64,000 nt of DNA, taken from the NCBI GenBank assembly GCA_034231615.1, contig CM067317.1:1138501-1202500 (forward strand), written 5' to 3'. How positions within the stretch are numbered: the stretch's first letter is position 1; each line of letters opens with the position of its first letter. The DNA is from Meghimatium bilineatum. Lineage: Eukaryota > Mollusca > Gastropoda > Stylommatophora > Philomycidae. The notes below the pieces were generated by a model. The model was given only the letters and a program-made list of their open reading frames with translations, had not been told where the DNA came from and ran no database searches. Below are positions 23,094 through 34,199 of the stretch, piece by piece. A program made the translations under genes and the position numbers.

Positions 23094-23285
23094 CTGGAGC
23101 ACTTGTTTCTGCGCCGTATTCGGTGTTTGAAGGAACATAGACACTCCTGATGATAACTTAGCTTTTATAATCCGTGATTTATATCGTATTTTACCAATTT
23201 TAATCTAAATTGAAATAAACTTGTTTTTATGTCTATGAAACTTGTGTTCACTCAAGTTTTTATTACGTCAACGAAAATTGTTACT
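22469..23285 (+). other. possible distal 3' UTR of the glycosyltransferase
   Basis: Unique, non-coding sequence with a (GAT)n run at 23069-23093 and an AATAAA near its end. It could be the terminal part of the glycosyltransferase transcript or plain intergenic DNA. Confidence 0.35.
23214..23219 (+). terminator. candidate poly(A) signal AATAAA
   Basis: AATAAA followed by a T/G-rich stretch (CTTGTTTTTATGTCTATG). If used by the gene ending at 20776 it implies a 3' UTR of about 2.45 kb containing the 16-bp array. Context only; AATAAA is common in AT-rich DNA. Confidence 0.3.
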
Positions 23286-23287
23286 GT

Positions 23288-23965
23288 GCCCACTAAACTT
23301 GTTGTTATCTCCACTAAACTTGTTGTAATGTCCACTAAACTTGTTGTTATCTCCACTAAACTTGTTGTAATGTCCACTAAACTTGTTGTGTAATGTCCAC
23401 TAAACTTGTTGTGTAATGTCCACTAAACTTGTTGTGTAATGTCCACTAAACTTGCTATTGTGTCCAAATGTCCACTACACTTGTTGTAATGTCCACTAAA
23501 CTTGTAATGTCCACTAAACTTGTTGTAATGTCCACTAAACTTGTTGTAATGTCCACTAAACTTGTTGTAATGTCCACTAAACTTGTTGTAATGTCCACTA
23601 AACTTGTTGTAATGTCCACTAAACTTGTTGTAATGTCCACTAAACTTGTTGTAATGTCCACTAAACTTGTTGTAATTTCCACTAAACTTGTTGTAATGTC
23701 CACTAAACTTGTTGTAATGTCCACTAAACTTGTTGTAATGTCCACTAAACTTGTTTTAATGTTCACTAAACGTGCTATTGTGTCCAAATGTCCACTAAAC
23801 TTGTTGTAATGTCCACTAAACTTGTTGTAATGTCCACTAAACTTGTTGTAATGTCCACTAAACTTGTTGTAATGTCCACTAAACTTGTTGTAATGTCCAC
23901 TAAACTTGTTGTAATGTCCACTAAACTTGTTGTAATGTCCACTAAACTTGCTATTGTGTCCAAAT
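23288..23965. repeat. 21-bp minisatellite, about 31 copies
   Basis: Unit GTCCACTAAACTTGTTGTAAT. A few copies carry a TGTGTAAT insertion, and three higher-order breaks read TTGCTATTGTGTCCAAA. Both strands give open frames because the unit is seven codons; not a gene. Confidence 0.95.
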
Positions 23966-24250
23966 GAGGCCGAGTAATGTTGAGAGGTGTCACATATGTG
24001 CGGGTTGGTAAGCGGCAAGAATGTACAACCCTGAGGTCCTTATATCACAATACTTGTCTATTCGAAAATGCCGTGCTGCGATCGTAACGGCAATCGTTGT
24101 ATCCTGTCCACCTGTAGAGGATTCACAAATTCTCTAAGTTCAAGTCCCACGACTTGTGCGGTACTACTTGACGTCCTGAAATTTTTGGTTTCCAATATCG
24201 GTTCAACTCCTTGAACTGCCTGTTTCGATTATCCACTATCCAGCGAGAAA
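23966..24250. other. unrecognised stretch
   Basis: Single-copy-looking sequence between two arrays. The - strand has a short protein-like frame (LREFVNPLQVDRIQRLPL near 24110), but no family is recognised. It may belong with the coiled-coil relic to its right. Confidence 0.4.
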
Positions 24251-24254
24251 TCCG

Positions 24255-24556
24255 CCTCTGAGTTGTTCAAGCATCGCAACCCTTCCAGAGGTTTATTGAT
24301 CCTACTTTAGGCACAAGTCTCTCCTCCGCCTCTGAGTTGTTCAAGCATCGCAACCCTTCCAGAGGTTTATTTATCCTAGTTTAGGCACAAGTCTCTCCTA
24401 CGCCTCTGAGTTGTTCAAGCATCGCAACCCTTCCAGAGGTTTATTGATCCTAGTTTAGGCACAAGTCTCTCCTCCGCCTCTGAGTTGTTCAAGCATCGCA
24501 ACCCTTCCAGAGGTTTGTTGATCCTAGTTTAGGCATAAGTCTCTCCTGCGCCTCTT
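24255..24556. repeat. 74-bp minisatellite, four copies
   Basis: Each unit begins CCTCTGAGTTGTTCAAGC and includes CCTTCCAGAGG, so CCTCTG and CAGAGG can pair within each unit as a 6-bp stem. Confidence 0.93.
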
Positions 24557-24559
24557 GTC

Positions 24560-25470
24560 CTTAAAACTTAACAAATGAGATTATACTCTACTCCTGCATC
24601 TCTTGACATCATTCTTTGACAGGTGGGCATGAGATTTTGTCTTTAGGATTATGCACTGTTGTGTTCTGGTGATCCACCGTCGCTATGTTCAGTGTTGGGA
24701 CAGCTGCTAATCTGCAACTCTGTGGTGTCTCAAGACTTGATACGATCCGTGAGCCCTTCAATGACATCCTCCTGTCTTGCCGCCTTTCTACTTAATTCTT
24801 CTATCTCGCTGACCTTTTCCTTCAATTATGTCTTCAATAGCGCCACATTCCTTTCACTTTCTTGGAGACTATTTTCCCCACCTGAGAGGTAGCTCTGTCT
24901 GTTTCCTGTATTTCTCCTGCACTGTATCGACCTTAGCTGTAAGATTGTCTCTCTGATTCCATGTCGTCTTCAACTCGTCTTGCACCTGTGTTAACTGTTT
25001 CTTTAAGCCTTCAACTCGTCTTGCACCTGTGTTAACTGTTTCTTTAAGCCTTCAACTCGTCTTGCACCTGTGTTAACTGTTTCTTTAAGCCTTCAACTCG
25101 TCTTGCACCTGTGTTAACTGTTTCTTTAAGCCTTCAACTCGTCTTGCACCTGTGTTAACTGTTTCTTTAAGCCTTCAACTCGTCTTGCACCTGTGTTAAC
25201 TGTTTCTTTAAGCCTCGTCTTAAATCATTTATCTTCACTATTTCTTGATCAGTTGCATGTTCTCTAACATTTTCTCGTTCTCTAGCTGCACTGCAAGAGT
25301 TATACTTCTCAATGATTCGTTCTCCTCACGTCTTCGGATTTCTCAACTCGGTTTCCGCAAGACTTTCACTTTCTTAACTCAACTGTCCCGCCAAACTTTT
25401 CAGTGACCTCCTTCTCCTAGGTCAAGCCTGGATTCCGAAGCTCCAGCGTTAACATCCCTTTCTTTCTTCA
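24560..25470 (-). pseudogene. frameshifted coiled-coil coding relic
   Basis: On the - strand short frames read charged heptad-like sequence: NESLRSITLAVQLENEKM near 25305, EIVKINDLRRGLKKQL near 25225, VEGLKKQLTQVQDELK repeated, WNQRDNLTAKVDTVQEKY near 24925, and LKEKVSEIEELSRKA near 24810. This looks like one long coiled coil broken by frameshifts and by a 41-bp array (24968-25215) whose length is not a multiple of 3. The parent could be a host coiled-coil gene or a retroelement Gag/ORF1; I do not recognise it. It lies directly beyond the (GAA)n tail of the LINE at 25478. Confidence 0.5.
24968..25215. repeat. 41-bp minisatellite in the coiled-coil relic
   Basis: Six copies of a 41-bp unit containing CAACTCGTCTTGCACCTGTG. 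On the - strand it encodes LKKQLTQVQDEL in one frame, and each added copy shifts the frame. Confidence 0.93.
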
Positions 25471-25477
25471 TCTTCTT

Positions 25478-27060
25478 CTTCTTCTTTCTGTCCTCATGTA
25501 CCTTTCGGTGTTGAGGGGAGAGTGAGTGTACGGTCTTTTGCCCTTCTATTTGCCTCCTCTGCTGTTATATTTCCGAGTGTCTCTAATACACTATCTATCC
25601 ACCTTTTACGAGGGCGTCCAATATGTCTCCTGTTTTCGTATCGTTTGTTAAGTGTTTGTTGGATAATACTTTGCTCTTTCTGTCTGGTTATGTGGCCGTA
25701 CCATTTAACTTGTTGTTTCTGTATGTATTCTATTGTTGGTTTGATCCCTAATTGTTTCCTTAGTGCTTCATTCCTGATTTTGTCTCTCAAGCTAACTCCA
25801 ATCATACGTCTCACACATTTCATTTCAGTGGTGTTATTCTTATGTATTGTTCTAGAATCTAATGTCCAAGTTTGACACTGATAACACAATGTTGGTAAGA
25901 AAATGGTGTTGAAAAGCGCTTTCTTTGTTTCTAGTGTAATATCTTTGTTTCTTAGTAAAGGTGTTAATTGACGAATGATCTGACAGGCCTTATTACATCT
26001 TGCGTTTATTTCTGCTTCTTGTTTGTTGTCATATCTCAATGTGCTGCCCAGATATTTGAATTCATCTACTTGTTTTAGTTGTTTATTATTTATCTGTATG
26101 TTGATGTTCTCCTTTTCTCTTGCAATATTCATTACTTCTGTTTTGTCTATGTTGATTTTCATTCCAAATTGCTTGCATGCTGTGTCTATTATGCTTAGGT
26201 GGTCTTGCAGGTTTTTAATGCTGTTGTGGAATAAAACCTGGTCATCTGCAAAAAGCAGTTCATTTGCTTCATTAGAATTTGCTGTTTTGTTTATATGGTC
26301 CATGTATGTAATAAAAAGTAGTGGGGATAATACACATCCCTGCTTTACTCCTGTGCTAATCACAAAGTCCTCTGTGTAGCCTGCAGCTGTTCTTATAGTG
26401 CAACTGCTGTTGTTATAGAGACTTCTACAAACGTTAATTAAATGTTGGCATACTCCATAAATTTTTAATGTTTCCCATAGTTTTTCTCTGTTTACTCGGT
26501 CAAATACTTTCTCTTGATCTATGAAGGATATGTATACATTTTGGTTGTATTCTATTGACTTCTCTGCCAACTGTTTCAGAATAAATATTGCATCAGTACA
26601 TCCTCTGTTTCTTCTAAAACCCATTTGTGTATTGCTAAGTTGTTGTTCTATTACAGGTCTCAGTCTTTTCTCTACTATTTTTGCATATAGTTTTCCTGCA
26701 TGGCTTAACAAGGAAATTCCCCTGTACTGGTTACAATCTCTTTTGCTGCCTTTCCTTTTCCATATTGGCACTATAATAGCTTTTCTCCAGTCTGTTGGTG
26801 TCTTCTGTTGCCTCCACGCTGTGTTAAAAATTCTGTGTAGCCAATATAATCCTGTTTCTCCTGCTGCTCTTATAATTTCTAGTGGTATGTTATCTATCCC
26901 TGGAGCTTTGTTATTTTTTGCCTTTCTTATGACCTCGGCAATTTCCTCTATGAGAATATTTGGCTCTTGTTCATTTTTTTAGTTCTTTCTTTAGTTCGCC
27001 CATATCGTAGTTTTACATGGCCAGAGTCTCTTCAAGGATTTTCATGAGCCTCTCATTTTT
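25478..27060 (-). mobile_element. LINE reverse transcriptase, long open frame (copy J)
   Basis: A single frame stays open from about 26976 to a stop at 25494, nearly 500 codons. It has KAPGIDNIPLE (near 26905), DWRKAIIVPIWKRKG, NQYRGISLLSHAGKL, NTQMGFRRNRGCTDAIF, FIDQEKVFDRVNREKLW (motif A), STGVKQGCVLSPLLF (motif B), LLFADDQVLF (motif C), FKYLGSTLRYD, FLPTLCYQCQTW, RRMIGVSLRDK and HIGRPRKRWID. It is the best-preserved reverse transcriptase here. A one-base shift with an in-frame stop near 26977 ends the frame on the 5' side. No endonuclease is seen between this and the ORF1 relic, so an internal deletion is likely. The 3' end is a (GAA)n-rich tail at 25465-25490. Confidence 0.92.
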
Positions 27061-27069
27061 CATGGTGTC

Positions 27070-27805
27070 TTCTTGGTGATCAGTCATTATCTCTACCTCC
27101 TTGTTGTCTCTTACGTTTGTCCCCGTTCCCACGTCTCGATAATCTGTATCAGTTCCTACGTCATTACACTCGCAGTTTGTACCAACTGTACCGTTCTAAT
27201 TATCCGACTGGCCCCAATGACGTGCATTCTATTTCTATTTCTCTTAGCTCTGTCTTCTAACTGTGCCCTCCTGTACCAGTTCTGTGTTCTTGATGTTGTT
27301 CGCCACTCTATTCACATTGCGACGTAACCTCATGCACATTCTATGTTTGCTAAAAGCATAAACTGGGGTAATCAATACTCCCTTAGTTTGTCGGATGTAT
27401 TCGGCCCACCGAAAGCATGCAGATGTCTCTGCTTTCGAACTATATTCAACAAATATATTCAACAAATATATTCAACAAATATATTCAACAAATATATTCA
27501 ACAAATATATTCAACAAATATATTCAACAAATATATTCAACAAATATATTCAACAAATGCGAATGGGCGACGTTTTCCGTGGCTATCAACCGATAAGAAT
27601 AACTCCCTGGCCATCCCATACTAAAATACTGGATTATCTCCGACTCCTGTACTCTGCTGTTAACTTTGCTTAAAAACAGCCTAACTTCTTCGTCTACGAG
27701 GTGTGATAATACGCCTTCTGCCCCAGGTTCTCTCGTGCGACAGTTTCTGGCATAATGTCCAATTTGCTTGCAGCGAAAACATACTACAAGGGATAAAAGT
27801 TCCAA
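27070..27805 (-). mobile_element. LINE ORF1-like relic with CCHC zinc knuckle
   Basis: On the - strand, 27805-27524 is open and starts with a zinc knuckle CFRCKQIGHYARNC (C-x2-C-x4-H-x4-C), the nucleic-acid-binding motif of Gag-like LINE ORF1 proteins. After a 13-bp AT-rich array the frame continues with FRWAEYIRQTKGVLITPVYAF and RRNVNRVANNIKNTE. It probably forms one element with the reverse transcriptase just downstream. No initiator or endonuclease is visible. Confidence 0.65.
27446..27560. repeat. 13-bp AT-rich array in LINE ORF1
   Basis: About nine copies of ATTCAACAAATAT inside the ORF1 relic; on the - strand the unit gives NIFVEY-type codons. Confidence 0.92.
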
Positions 27806-27809
27806 TCTT

Positions 27810-28060
27810 GGGTAAAAACCTCAACAGGAAATGATTGGCTGAAGTAACACAGGGTAAATATCAAAATTGACAAAAACAGGTATAAGTGCTACCAAAATAC
27901 GTCATAAAACAACCTAACAACGAGACACAGTGACAGACGACTTTTCGACTAACAAGCTTTCATCGGGACAAACAAAGACCGCAGTAAACAAATCTTGCAT
28001 AGAGAAACACATGGTTGTGGTAGGAAGGAATGAAAATGGGAGAAGGAACATAGCGAATGG
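27810..28060. repeat. dispersed repeat, copy 1
   Basis: Contains GTGCTACCAAAATACGTCAT and ACGAGACACAGTGACAG, then TTTTCGACTAACAAGCTTTC. The first part is similar to 39320-39400. The TTTCG...AAGCTTTCATCGGG stretch recalls ends of Penelope-like elements, but this is only a resemblance. Confidence 0.35.
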
Positions 28061-28375
28061 ACGACAAAAGAAGCAAAGATAGGGCAGCATGGCAGGTTAT
28101 CTAGAACAACTTTTGGCAGTGGTGACACGGTATCAACGTGTTCGGTTTCGAAATGTAACGATACACGACTCATTTTCTAAAATTATTTTGCATGGAGCGG
28201 GGTAGTAGAGAAGGAAACAAGGCGGTCAAAGAAAATCTGGATTGACAGCATATAGAAATAGCCTGGGCACTATTGTCTACACTAGTCCGAATTGCTGAGG
28301 ATAGAGGTGTTTGAATGGTTTTGTGAGAGTGCTGTCTCCATTGTAGCTCATCTGTTACCATGATGTGGCCTGGGT
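28061..28375. other. gene-free stretch
   Basis: No supported exon, RNA gene or array. Confidence 0.4.
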
Positions 28376-28377
28376 CG

Positions 28378-28412
28378 TACTATTATTGTTATTATTATTA
28401 TTATTGTTATTA

Positions 28413-28498
<86 letters not shown>

Positions 28499-28628
28499 GT
28501 TATTATTATTATTATTGTTATTGTTATTGTTATTATTGTTATTATTATTATTGTTATTATTATTATTATTGTTATTGTTATTATTGTTATTATTATTATT
28601 ATTATTGTTATTATTATTATTATTATTA

Positions 28629-28660
<32 letters not shown>

Positions 28661-28697
28661 GTTATTATTATTATTATTGTTATTGTTATTGTTATTA

Positions 28698-28729
<32 letters not shown>

Positions 28730-28751
28730 GTTATTATTATTATTATTATTA

Positions 28752-28831
<80 letters not shown>

Positions 28832-28871
28832 GTTATTATTATTATTATTATTATTGTTATTATTGTTATTA

Positions 28872-28903
<32 letters not shown>

Positions 28904-28905
28904 TT
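28378..28905. repeat. (TTA)n microsatellite with TTG variants
   Basis: About 175 trinucleotides. It directly continues the 3' end of the LINE at 28906-29460, so on the - strand it is an overgrown (TAA)n tail. Poly-Leu, poly-Tyr and poly-Ile frames are artefacts. Confidence 0.97.
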
Positions 28906-29460
28906 ATTGGTTTGTTGCTGATCCACTAAACTGTTTATTATTGGTTGGTTTCCGATACCAGCGGTCCATAGGCTCATGCTCTTTGACCCAATGCCATTGT
29001 GTGATATATGCATGTGTTTGTGAGTTGTTGTTTTGTTCCATATAATGTGTTCCATTTATTTGACTCTGGAGGGAGAAACATTTTCCTGATGTTATCCAGT
29101 GCTGAGCATTCAATAAGGTGGTAGTCAACAGTTTCATAGGGATGTGTGCACAGCCGTCATCCTGAAGTGTGTTGTGGTTGTATTCTGTTCAAGTGATTGT
29201 TAAGCTGTACTCGTGTGCGAAGTCGGAAGATGATACTCTGCTCTTTCCGTTCCATGAGATTGATGTTGTCTTCAGGATTTGGGCTGGTCATATATTTATA
29301 GATTTCCCTCCCAGAGTTTTCCATGGCTCATCTGTTCATCCAATTCTCTTTGTTCACAGATTTCAACATCATTTTAACTGTGTGCATGATTGTTTGTGTA
29401 TATAGCTATTCTTGTTGTGCTCCCTTCTTTGCTAGTCTGTCTGCCTTACCATTGCCAGGT
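28906..29460 (-). mobile_element. 3' end of RNase H LINE (copy K)
   Basis: From 29455 downwards the - strand reads GNGKADRLAKKGA (end of the RNase H domain), then SGREIYKYM, SIIFRLRTRVQLNNHLNRI, THPYETVDYHLIECSALDN and NTLYGTKQQL, and a 3' UTR with GGGTCAAAGAGCATGAG. It ends in a TAA-repeat tail. The layout parallels the + strand copy at 62700-63765. Frames change several times; it is a relic. Confidence 0.8.
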
Positions 29461-29499
29461 GTATTTTAGTGACCAGGAATCTACTGCATAACAATACTG

Positions 29500-30998
29500 A
29501 TTTCATCCGTCACCCTTTTAGTCCCCTGTGACTCCTTTCCCACATTACTTTACATCCCTGTGATGCCAGTTTCAATCCCCTTTACTTTTCTGTGAATTCG
29601 TCCATCACTCCCTTTCCTCCCCTGTGACTTCATCCCTCACTCCCTTTCCTCCCATGTGACTTCATCCCTCATGCTTACTCCCCTGTGACTTCATTCTCAC
29701 CCACTTCACTTTCCTGTGACTCCATCCTTCATCCCCTTTACTCCCCTGTGACTTCATCTCTCACCCCATTACTTCCCTGTGACTGTATCCCTCACCCCAT
29801 TACTTCCCTGTGACTGTATCCCTCACCCCATTACTTCCCTGTGACTTCATCCCTCACCCCATTACTTCCCTGGTGACTCCACTATCAAATCCAATACTCC
29901 TTGTGATTCCACTATAAAACCATTTTACTCCACTGTGACTACACTATCAAAACATGTTACTCCCCTTTACTCCATCATGTGATTCCACTATCAAGCCTCT
30001 TTACTTTCCCATGTGACTCCCACTATCAAACCCCGTTACTCCCCTATGTGACTCCACTATCAAATACCGCTACTCCCCCATGTGACTCCACTATCAAATC
30101 CCGTTACTCCCCCATGTAACCCCACTATCACACCCCTTTACTCCCCCATGTGACTCGACTATCAATCCCTGTTACTCCCCCATGTGACTCCACTATCAAA
30201 CCCCTTTACTCCCCCATGTGACTCCACTATCAATCCCTGTTACTCCCCCATATGACTCCACTATCAAACCCCTTTACTTCCCCATGTGACTCCACTATTA
30301 ATCCCTGTTACTCCCCCATGTGACCCCACTATCAACCCCTGTTACTTCCCCATGTGATTCCACAATCAAACCCCTTTACTCCCCATGTGACTCCACTATC
30401 AATCCCTGTTACTCCCCCATGTGACTCCTCTATCAAACCCCTTTACTCCCCATGTGACTCCACTATCAAACCCCTTTACTCCCCCATGTAACTCCACTAT
30501 CAAACCCTGTTACTCCCCCATATGACTCGACTATCAAACCCCTTTACTTCCCCATGTGACTCCACTATTAATCCCTGTTACTCCCCCATGTGACCCCACT
30601 ATCAACCCCTGTTACTTCCCCATGTGATTCCACAATCAAACCCCTTTACTCCCCATGTGACTCCACTATCAATCCCTGTTACTCCCCAATGTGACTCCTC
30701 TATCAAACCCCTTTACTCCCCATGTGATTCCACTATCAATCCCTGTTACTCCCCCATGTGACTCCACTATCAAACCCCTTTACTCCCCCATGTAACTCCA
30801 CTATCAAACCCCTTTACTCCACCATGTAACCCCACTATCAAACCCCGTTACTCCCCCATATGACACCACTATCAAACCTCTTTACTCCCACATGCGACTC
30901 CACTATCAAACCTCTTTACTCCCCCGTGTGACTCCACTATCAAACTTCTTTACTCCCCCATGTGACTCCACTATCAAACCCCGTTACTCCCCCATGTT
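29500..30998. repeat. about 34-bp minisatellite, left part
   Basis: Units with TTACTCCCCCATGTGACTCC and ACTATCAAACCCC, more degenerate to the left. The array resumes at 32221-32290 after a retroposon insertion. Confidence 0.92.
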
Positions 30999-32220
30999 TT
31001 TTTTTTTCGTTCGCTCCATTGTAACCATCACGGATATCCGTGCGATTTCCGCCGGGAGCGTGATTACGTTGTGCCACCGTTATGCGCCTTGTAGGCCTAG
31101 CACATCCGATTTCGGCATGCCTTGACAATTCGGGTGGGCTACCCTTAGCCTGTGACAGCCTCTATATCTGTCTCCAGACACGCGTAGTGGAGACTCTTCA
31201 CCCAGACTTTTTATTGCTCCTGTCTGACTCGAACGAGGTGTTCCACTATCAATGAACTTGCCTCGTGTAATTGGACGTGCTGTGCCTGTGCCCATTGGGT
31301 ACTGAACCGTTTCTCATCCGTGAGCCTGGTTCCTTAAGGGGAAGAACTCAACAGAGGAGTTGGACCCTGGCTCTTTCGCCCTCTTAGCCGAGGTGTCATT
31401 CACCGACATCGTGTACCCCTTGTCCAAGTTCGAGTCTCACACCAAGCGTTTGAGAGCAAGGCGTTCTCGAGCTGAGCGTCCTTGTCCCAATAGCGCCTGA
31501 GCCCATCAGGTACTGAACCCTTTCTCTCTTCAAGTGTATTTCCGGTGTAGGAAAACCTGACAGTTGAGTTGGGCCAGGGCTAAATCGTTGTCCCTTTTGT
31601 GCCTGAGCGCATCGAGTATGGAACCCTTTCTCTTCGCGAGCATATTTCCGGTTTAGGAAGGCTCGACATTAGAGTTGGATTAGGTCTTCTGCTTTACCAA
31701 ACGCCAATGAATGGGTCTGGGTCTCTGCCTGTAAGGAACACATGTAACTAGAAGCTCGTCTCGAGCTGACGGAGCTTGTAGTTCCCCTTTCCTAGGAACT
31801 TTTCATTTTCTATTTGCAGTTCGCGCTGCCCTCTAGCGCTGTTCTGCCCTTTCATTGTTTCATTGTACTCGGTATGAAATCTATTTGTCTCTCGCCATGC
31901 ATCTACCTTTACGTGCATTTTACATTGCCCGCCCCTCCAATGTTCGGCCTGGACTGACTAGCTTCACTGTATGTCGACAGTGTCGCTATATGTGGTGCTG
32001 CTGGTGGTGTCGGAGATATTGTCTGTCTCTTGTGCAGTCAAATCTCTTTCCATTTGCTACCTCCACATTCTCGGACACGATCCCCAAATGATTTGGCCAG
32101 AATCAGCACGAGCTGCTGTATTTCTGTTTCCAGGGTGCACCGCGTGGAGGTACATTTGGGATCTTGGTTATCTGCTAACCCTGGGTCCGCCTAGAGCAAT
32201 GCGTTCCCTTTGCACCCCAC
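30999..32220 (-). mobile_element. novel retroposon family X, copy 1
   Basis: A 1.2-kb block splits the 34-bp array. On the - strand it ends in poly(A) at 31010-30999. The sequence CTCCCCCATGT stands at both ends, compatible with a target duplication, although the host array has the same sequence. The 5' part matches the + strand copy at 39690-40665 in segments such as TCTGTTTCCAGGGTGCACC and GGATCTTGGTTATCTGCTAA. No long open frame or known protein motif was found, so it looks non-autonomous. Confidence 0.65.
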
Positions 32221-32295
32221 TCCCCCATGTGACTCCACTATCAAACCTCTTTACTCCCCCGTGTGACTCCACTATCAAACCCTGTTATACATTAT
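32221..32295. repeat. about 34-bp minisatellite, right remnant
   Basis: Two units identical in type to 29500-30998, showing that the retroposon entered an existing array. Confidence 0.88.
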
Positions 32296-32531
32296 GTCAC
32301 TATGTTCGTAATGCTGTACAGTATTGAAGTACACAAACACTACACACACCCATGCAAACGTATACATGCATATATACACAACACAAACACTGAGACAATC
32401 ACAACGACACACGCTTTCAAAGGGGCATGCTGCTATAAATCTAGAGCAGCGGTTCTAAAACTGTTTTGGTCTGTGGTCAACTTTTAGAACCATTTGATCC
32501 CCATGACACTTCTGAGACCTCAAAAAATGTC

Positions 32532-32592
32532 ATCATTTATATTTATATTTATATTTATATTTATATTTATATTTATATTTATATTTATTCGT
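32532..32592. repeat. (ATATTT)n hexamer repeat
   Basis: About ten copies of TTTATA. The surrounding DNA, 32296-32531 and 32593-32680, shows no gene. Confidence 0.95.
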
Positions 32593-32682
32593 TGAGCAAG
32601 ATAGTTTTTCGTGAGTGTATATTCATATATTTCTAGCATACATTTCTGACGTAGTCATCAAACTAGCATTTTTTTACTAGTG

Positions 32683-33350
32683 ATTTTCTAGATAATATGA
32701 TTCTTGATTAGGAACAAGCGTCACAGCGCTGGGGGCATTTATGTTCTGCTTGATATTTCGTCAGCCATCTAAAAGTGTATACGCTCAGTGCCCCAGTCAG
32801 TTGATGATTACGTAATCTTCTAACTTTTCCGGAGAGGAAGCACTTTCTCCCATCTCCTCTAGTCACTCCCATTTCTACCATTCTCTGAATATATAGATTG
32901 CCTTGTTCGACCTCCTCATCTTCTCGTAGGGTATGCAAGACTGCTGTAATCAATTTATCCTGTCTCTTCTTATCTCGGTGCTGTTCCCCTAGGCTTTACC
33001 AGCCAACACATCGGCTCTTTCGTTTCCCCTGACCCCAGCATGACCTGGACAGTAGATCCATATAATCTCTGCGCATTGTTGAGAAGAGTGACCCATTCAG
33101 TTCTGATCATACACTTTTCTATATTGCGCAGCATACTTTCAAAGTCTGATAGAATCAATGAGTCTGTTGGTGATTGCGTCGCCAGCCAAATTAGAGCTGC
33201 TGTCATAGGCTCTATTTCCATTCTCATATTTGATGTTGTAGTGGGGTACGTAACTGACTTCCCAGCTAATTACTGGCCATTTTGGTAGGCCATGAAACCC
33301 CAAGCACACTTGCTTGTTTCTTGTGTTACTGTGCCGTCTATACAATATAA
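32683..33350 (-). mobile_element. RNase H LINE 3' end (family F, copy 2)
   Basis: The - strand gives degraded RNase H sequence: MRMEIEPMTAALIWLA (catalytic E), SLILSDFESML (catalytic D), then VEMGVTRGDGRKC and a weak RWLTKYQAEH, ending in CTAATCAAGAATCA near 32690. It matches the LINE at 57845-61175 in order and in 3' end point. Several frameshifts; inactive. Confidence 0.82.
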
Positions 33351-33460
33351 ATACCTTCAGTAGTTTTCCATTTTTTTTTAATTCTGGATGTAGAATTGCA
33401 TGCGGTGGGATTTGAACATGGTACCTTGTCCGTCACAAACGCGTACTGTGTCTGTTTATC
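33351..33460 (-). mobile_element. partial tRNA-derived SINE
   Basis: Homologous to the SINE at 13961-14171: on the + strand CAGTAGTTTTCC, AGAATTGCATGCGGTGGG and GGTACCTTGTCCGTCACA line up with it. The core is damaged by a T run. Confidence 0.7.
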
Positions 33461-33564
33461 CATGTTGAGTAGGGTGATTTATCTTAAAGCATTTGACACC
33501 GCCGATAGTTGAAGGTTTCTGGGTATGAATGAAATATCTGGAGAAAAACTCACACAAGGGGATA

Positions 33565-33770
33565 CACTTCATCTTCTGCTTGACATTCTCAAACTCCCGC
33601 CTGACATCTCTTGAAGCAAGACAATCATCTTACTAGATTGTCTGCAGAATATAATCCAGAGAATGGAAATGCGGTGTGTCGCCGTTTGATTTGCACAACG
33701 GCCAGACACATCCATATTCGGTGGCATAAAGAAAACAAAGACATCTACAACTCGTACTTCCTGGGGATCG
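33565..33770 (-). mobile_element. retroposon X, 3'-end fragment
   Basis: Contains CATTCTCAAACTCCCGCC, a decayed TCTCTTGAAGCA block, then GAATGGAAATGCGGTGTGTC and CGGCCAGACACATCC. The same order is seen at 55545-55720. Confidence 0.7.
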
Positions 33771-33774
33771 GAAC

Positions 33775-34185
33775 ACACACATAAATAAACAAATAAACAC
33801 ACAAACAAACAAATAAATAAACACACAAATAAACACAAAAATAAATAAACAAACACACACAAATAAACAAATAAACAAATAAACAAACAAATAAACACAC
33901 AAACACACAAACAAATAAACAAACAAATAAACACACAAACAAGTAAACAAACAAATAAACAAACAAATAAACAAACAAATAAATAAACACATAAGCAAAC
34001 AAATAAACAAACAAATAAACAAACAAATAAACAAATAAATAAACAAATAAATAAACAAACAAATAAACAAACAAATAAACAAACAAATAAACAAACAAAT
34101 AAACAAACAAATAAACAAATAAACAAACAAATAATCAAACAAATAAACAAACAAATAAACACACAAAAATAAACAAATAAATATA
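33775..34185. repeat. AAACAAAT-type low-complexity array
   Basis: About 410 bp of AAACAAAC/AAATAAAC variants. The - strand is open in three frames (Leu, Phe, Cys, Val, Tyr-rich); artefact. Confidence 0.95.
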
Positions 34186-34199
34186 GCACGCGAGAGTGA

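Noticed and set aside
28348..29055. Poly-Leu, poly-Tyr and poly-Ile proteins
   Set aside because: Translations of a (TTA)n microsatellite.
30892..31295. Short frames inside retroposon X as its proteins
   Set aside because: 60-80 codons, not shared between the copies, no known motif.
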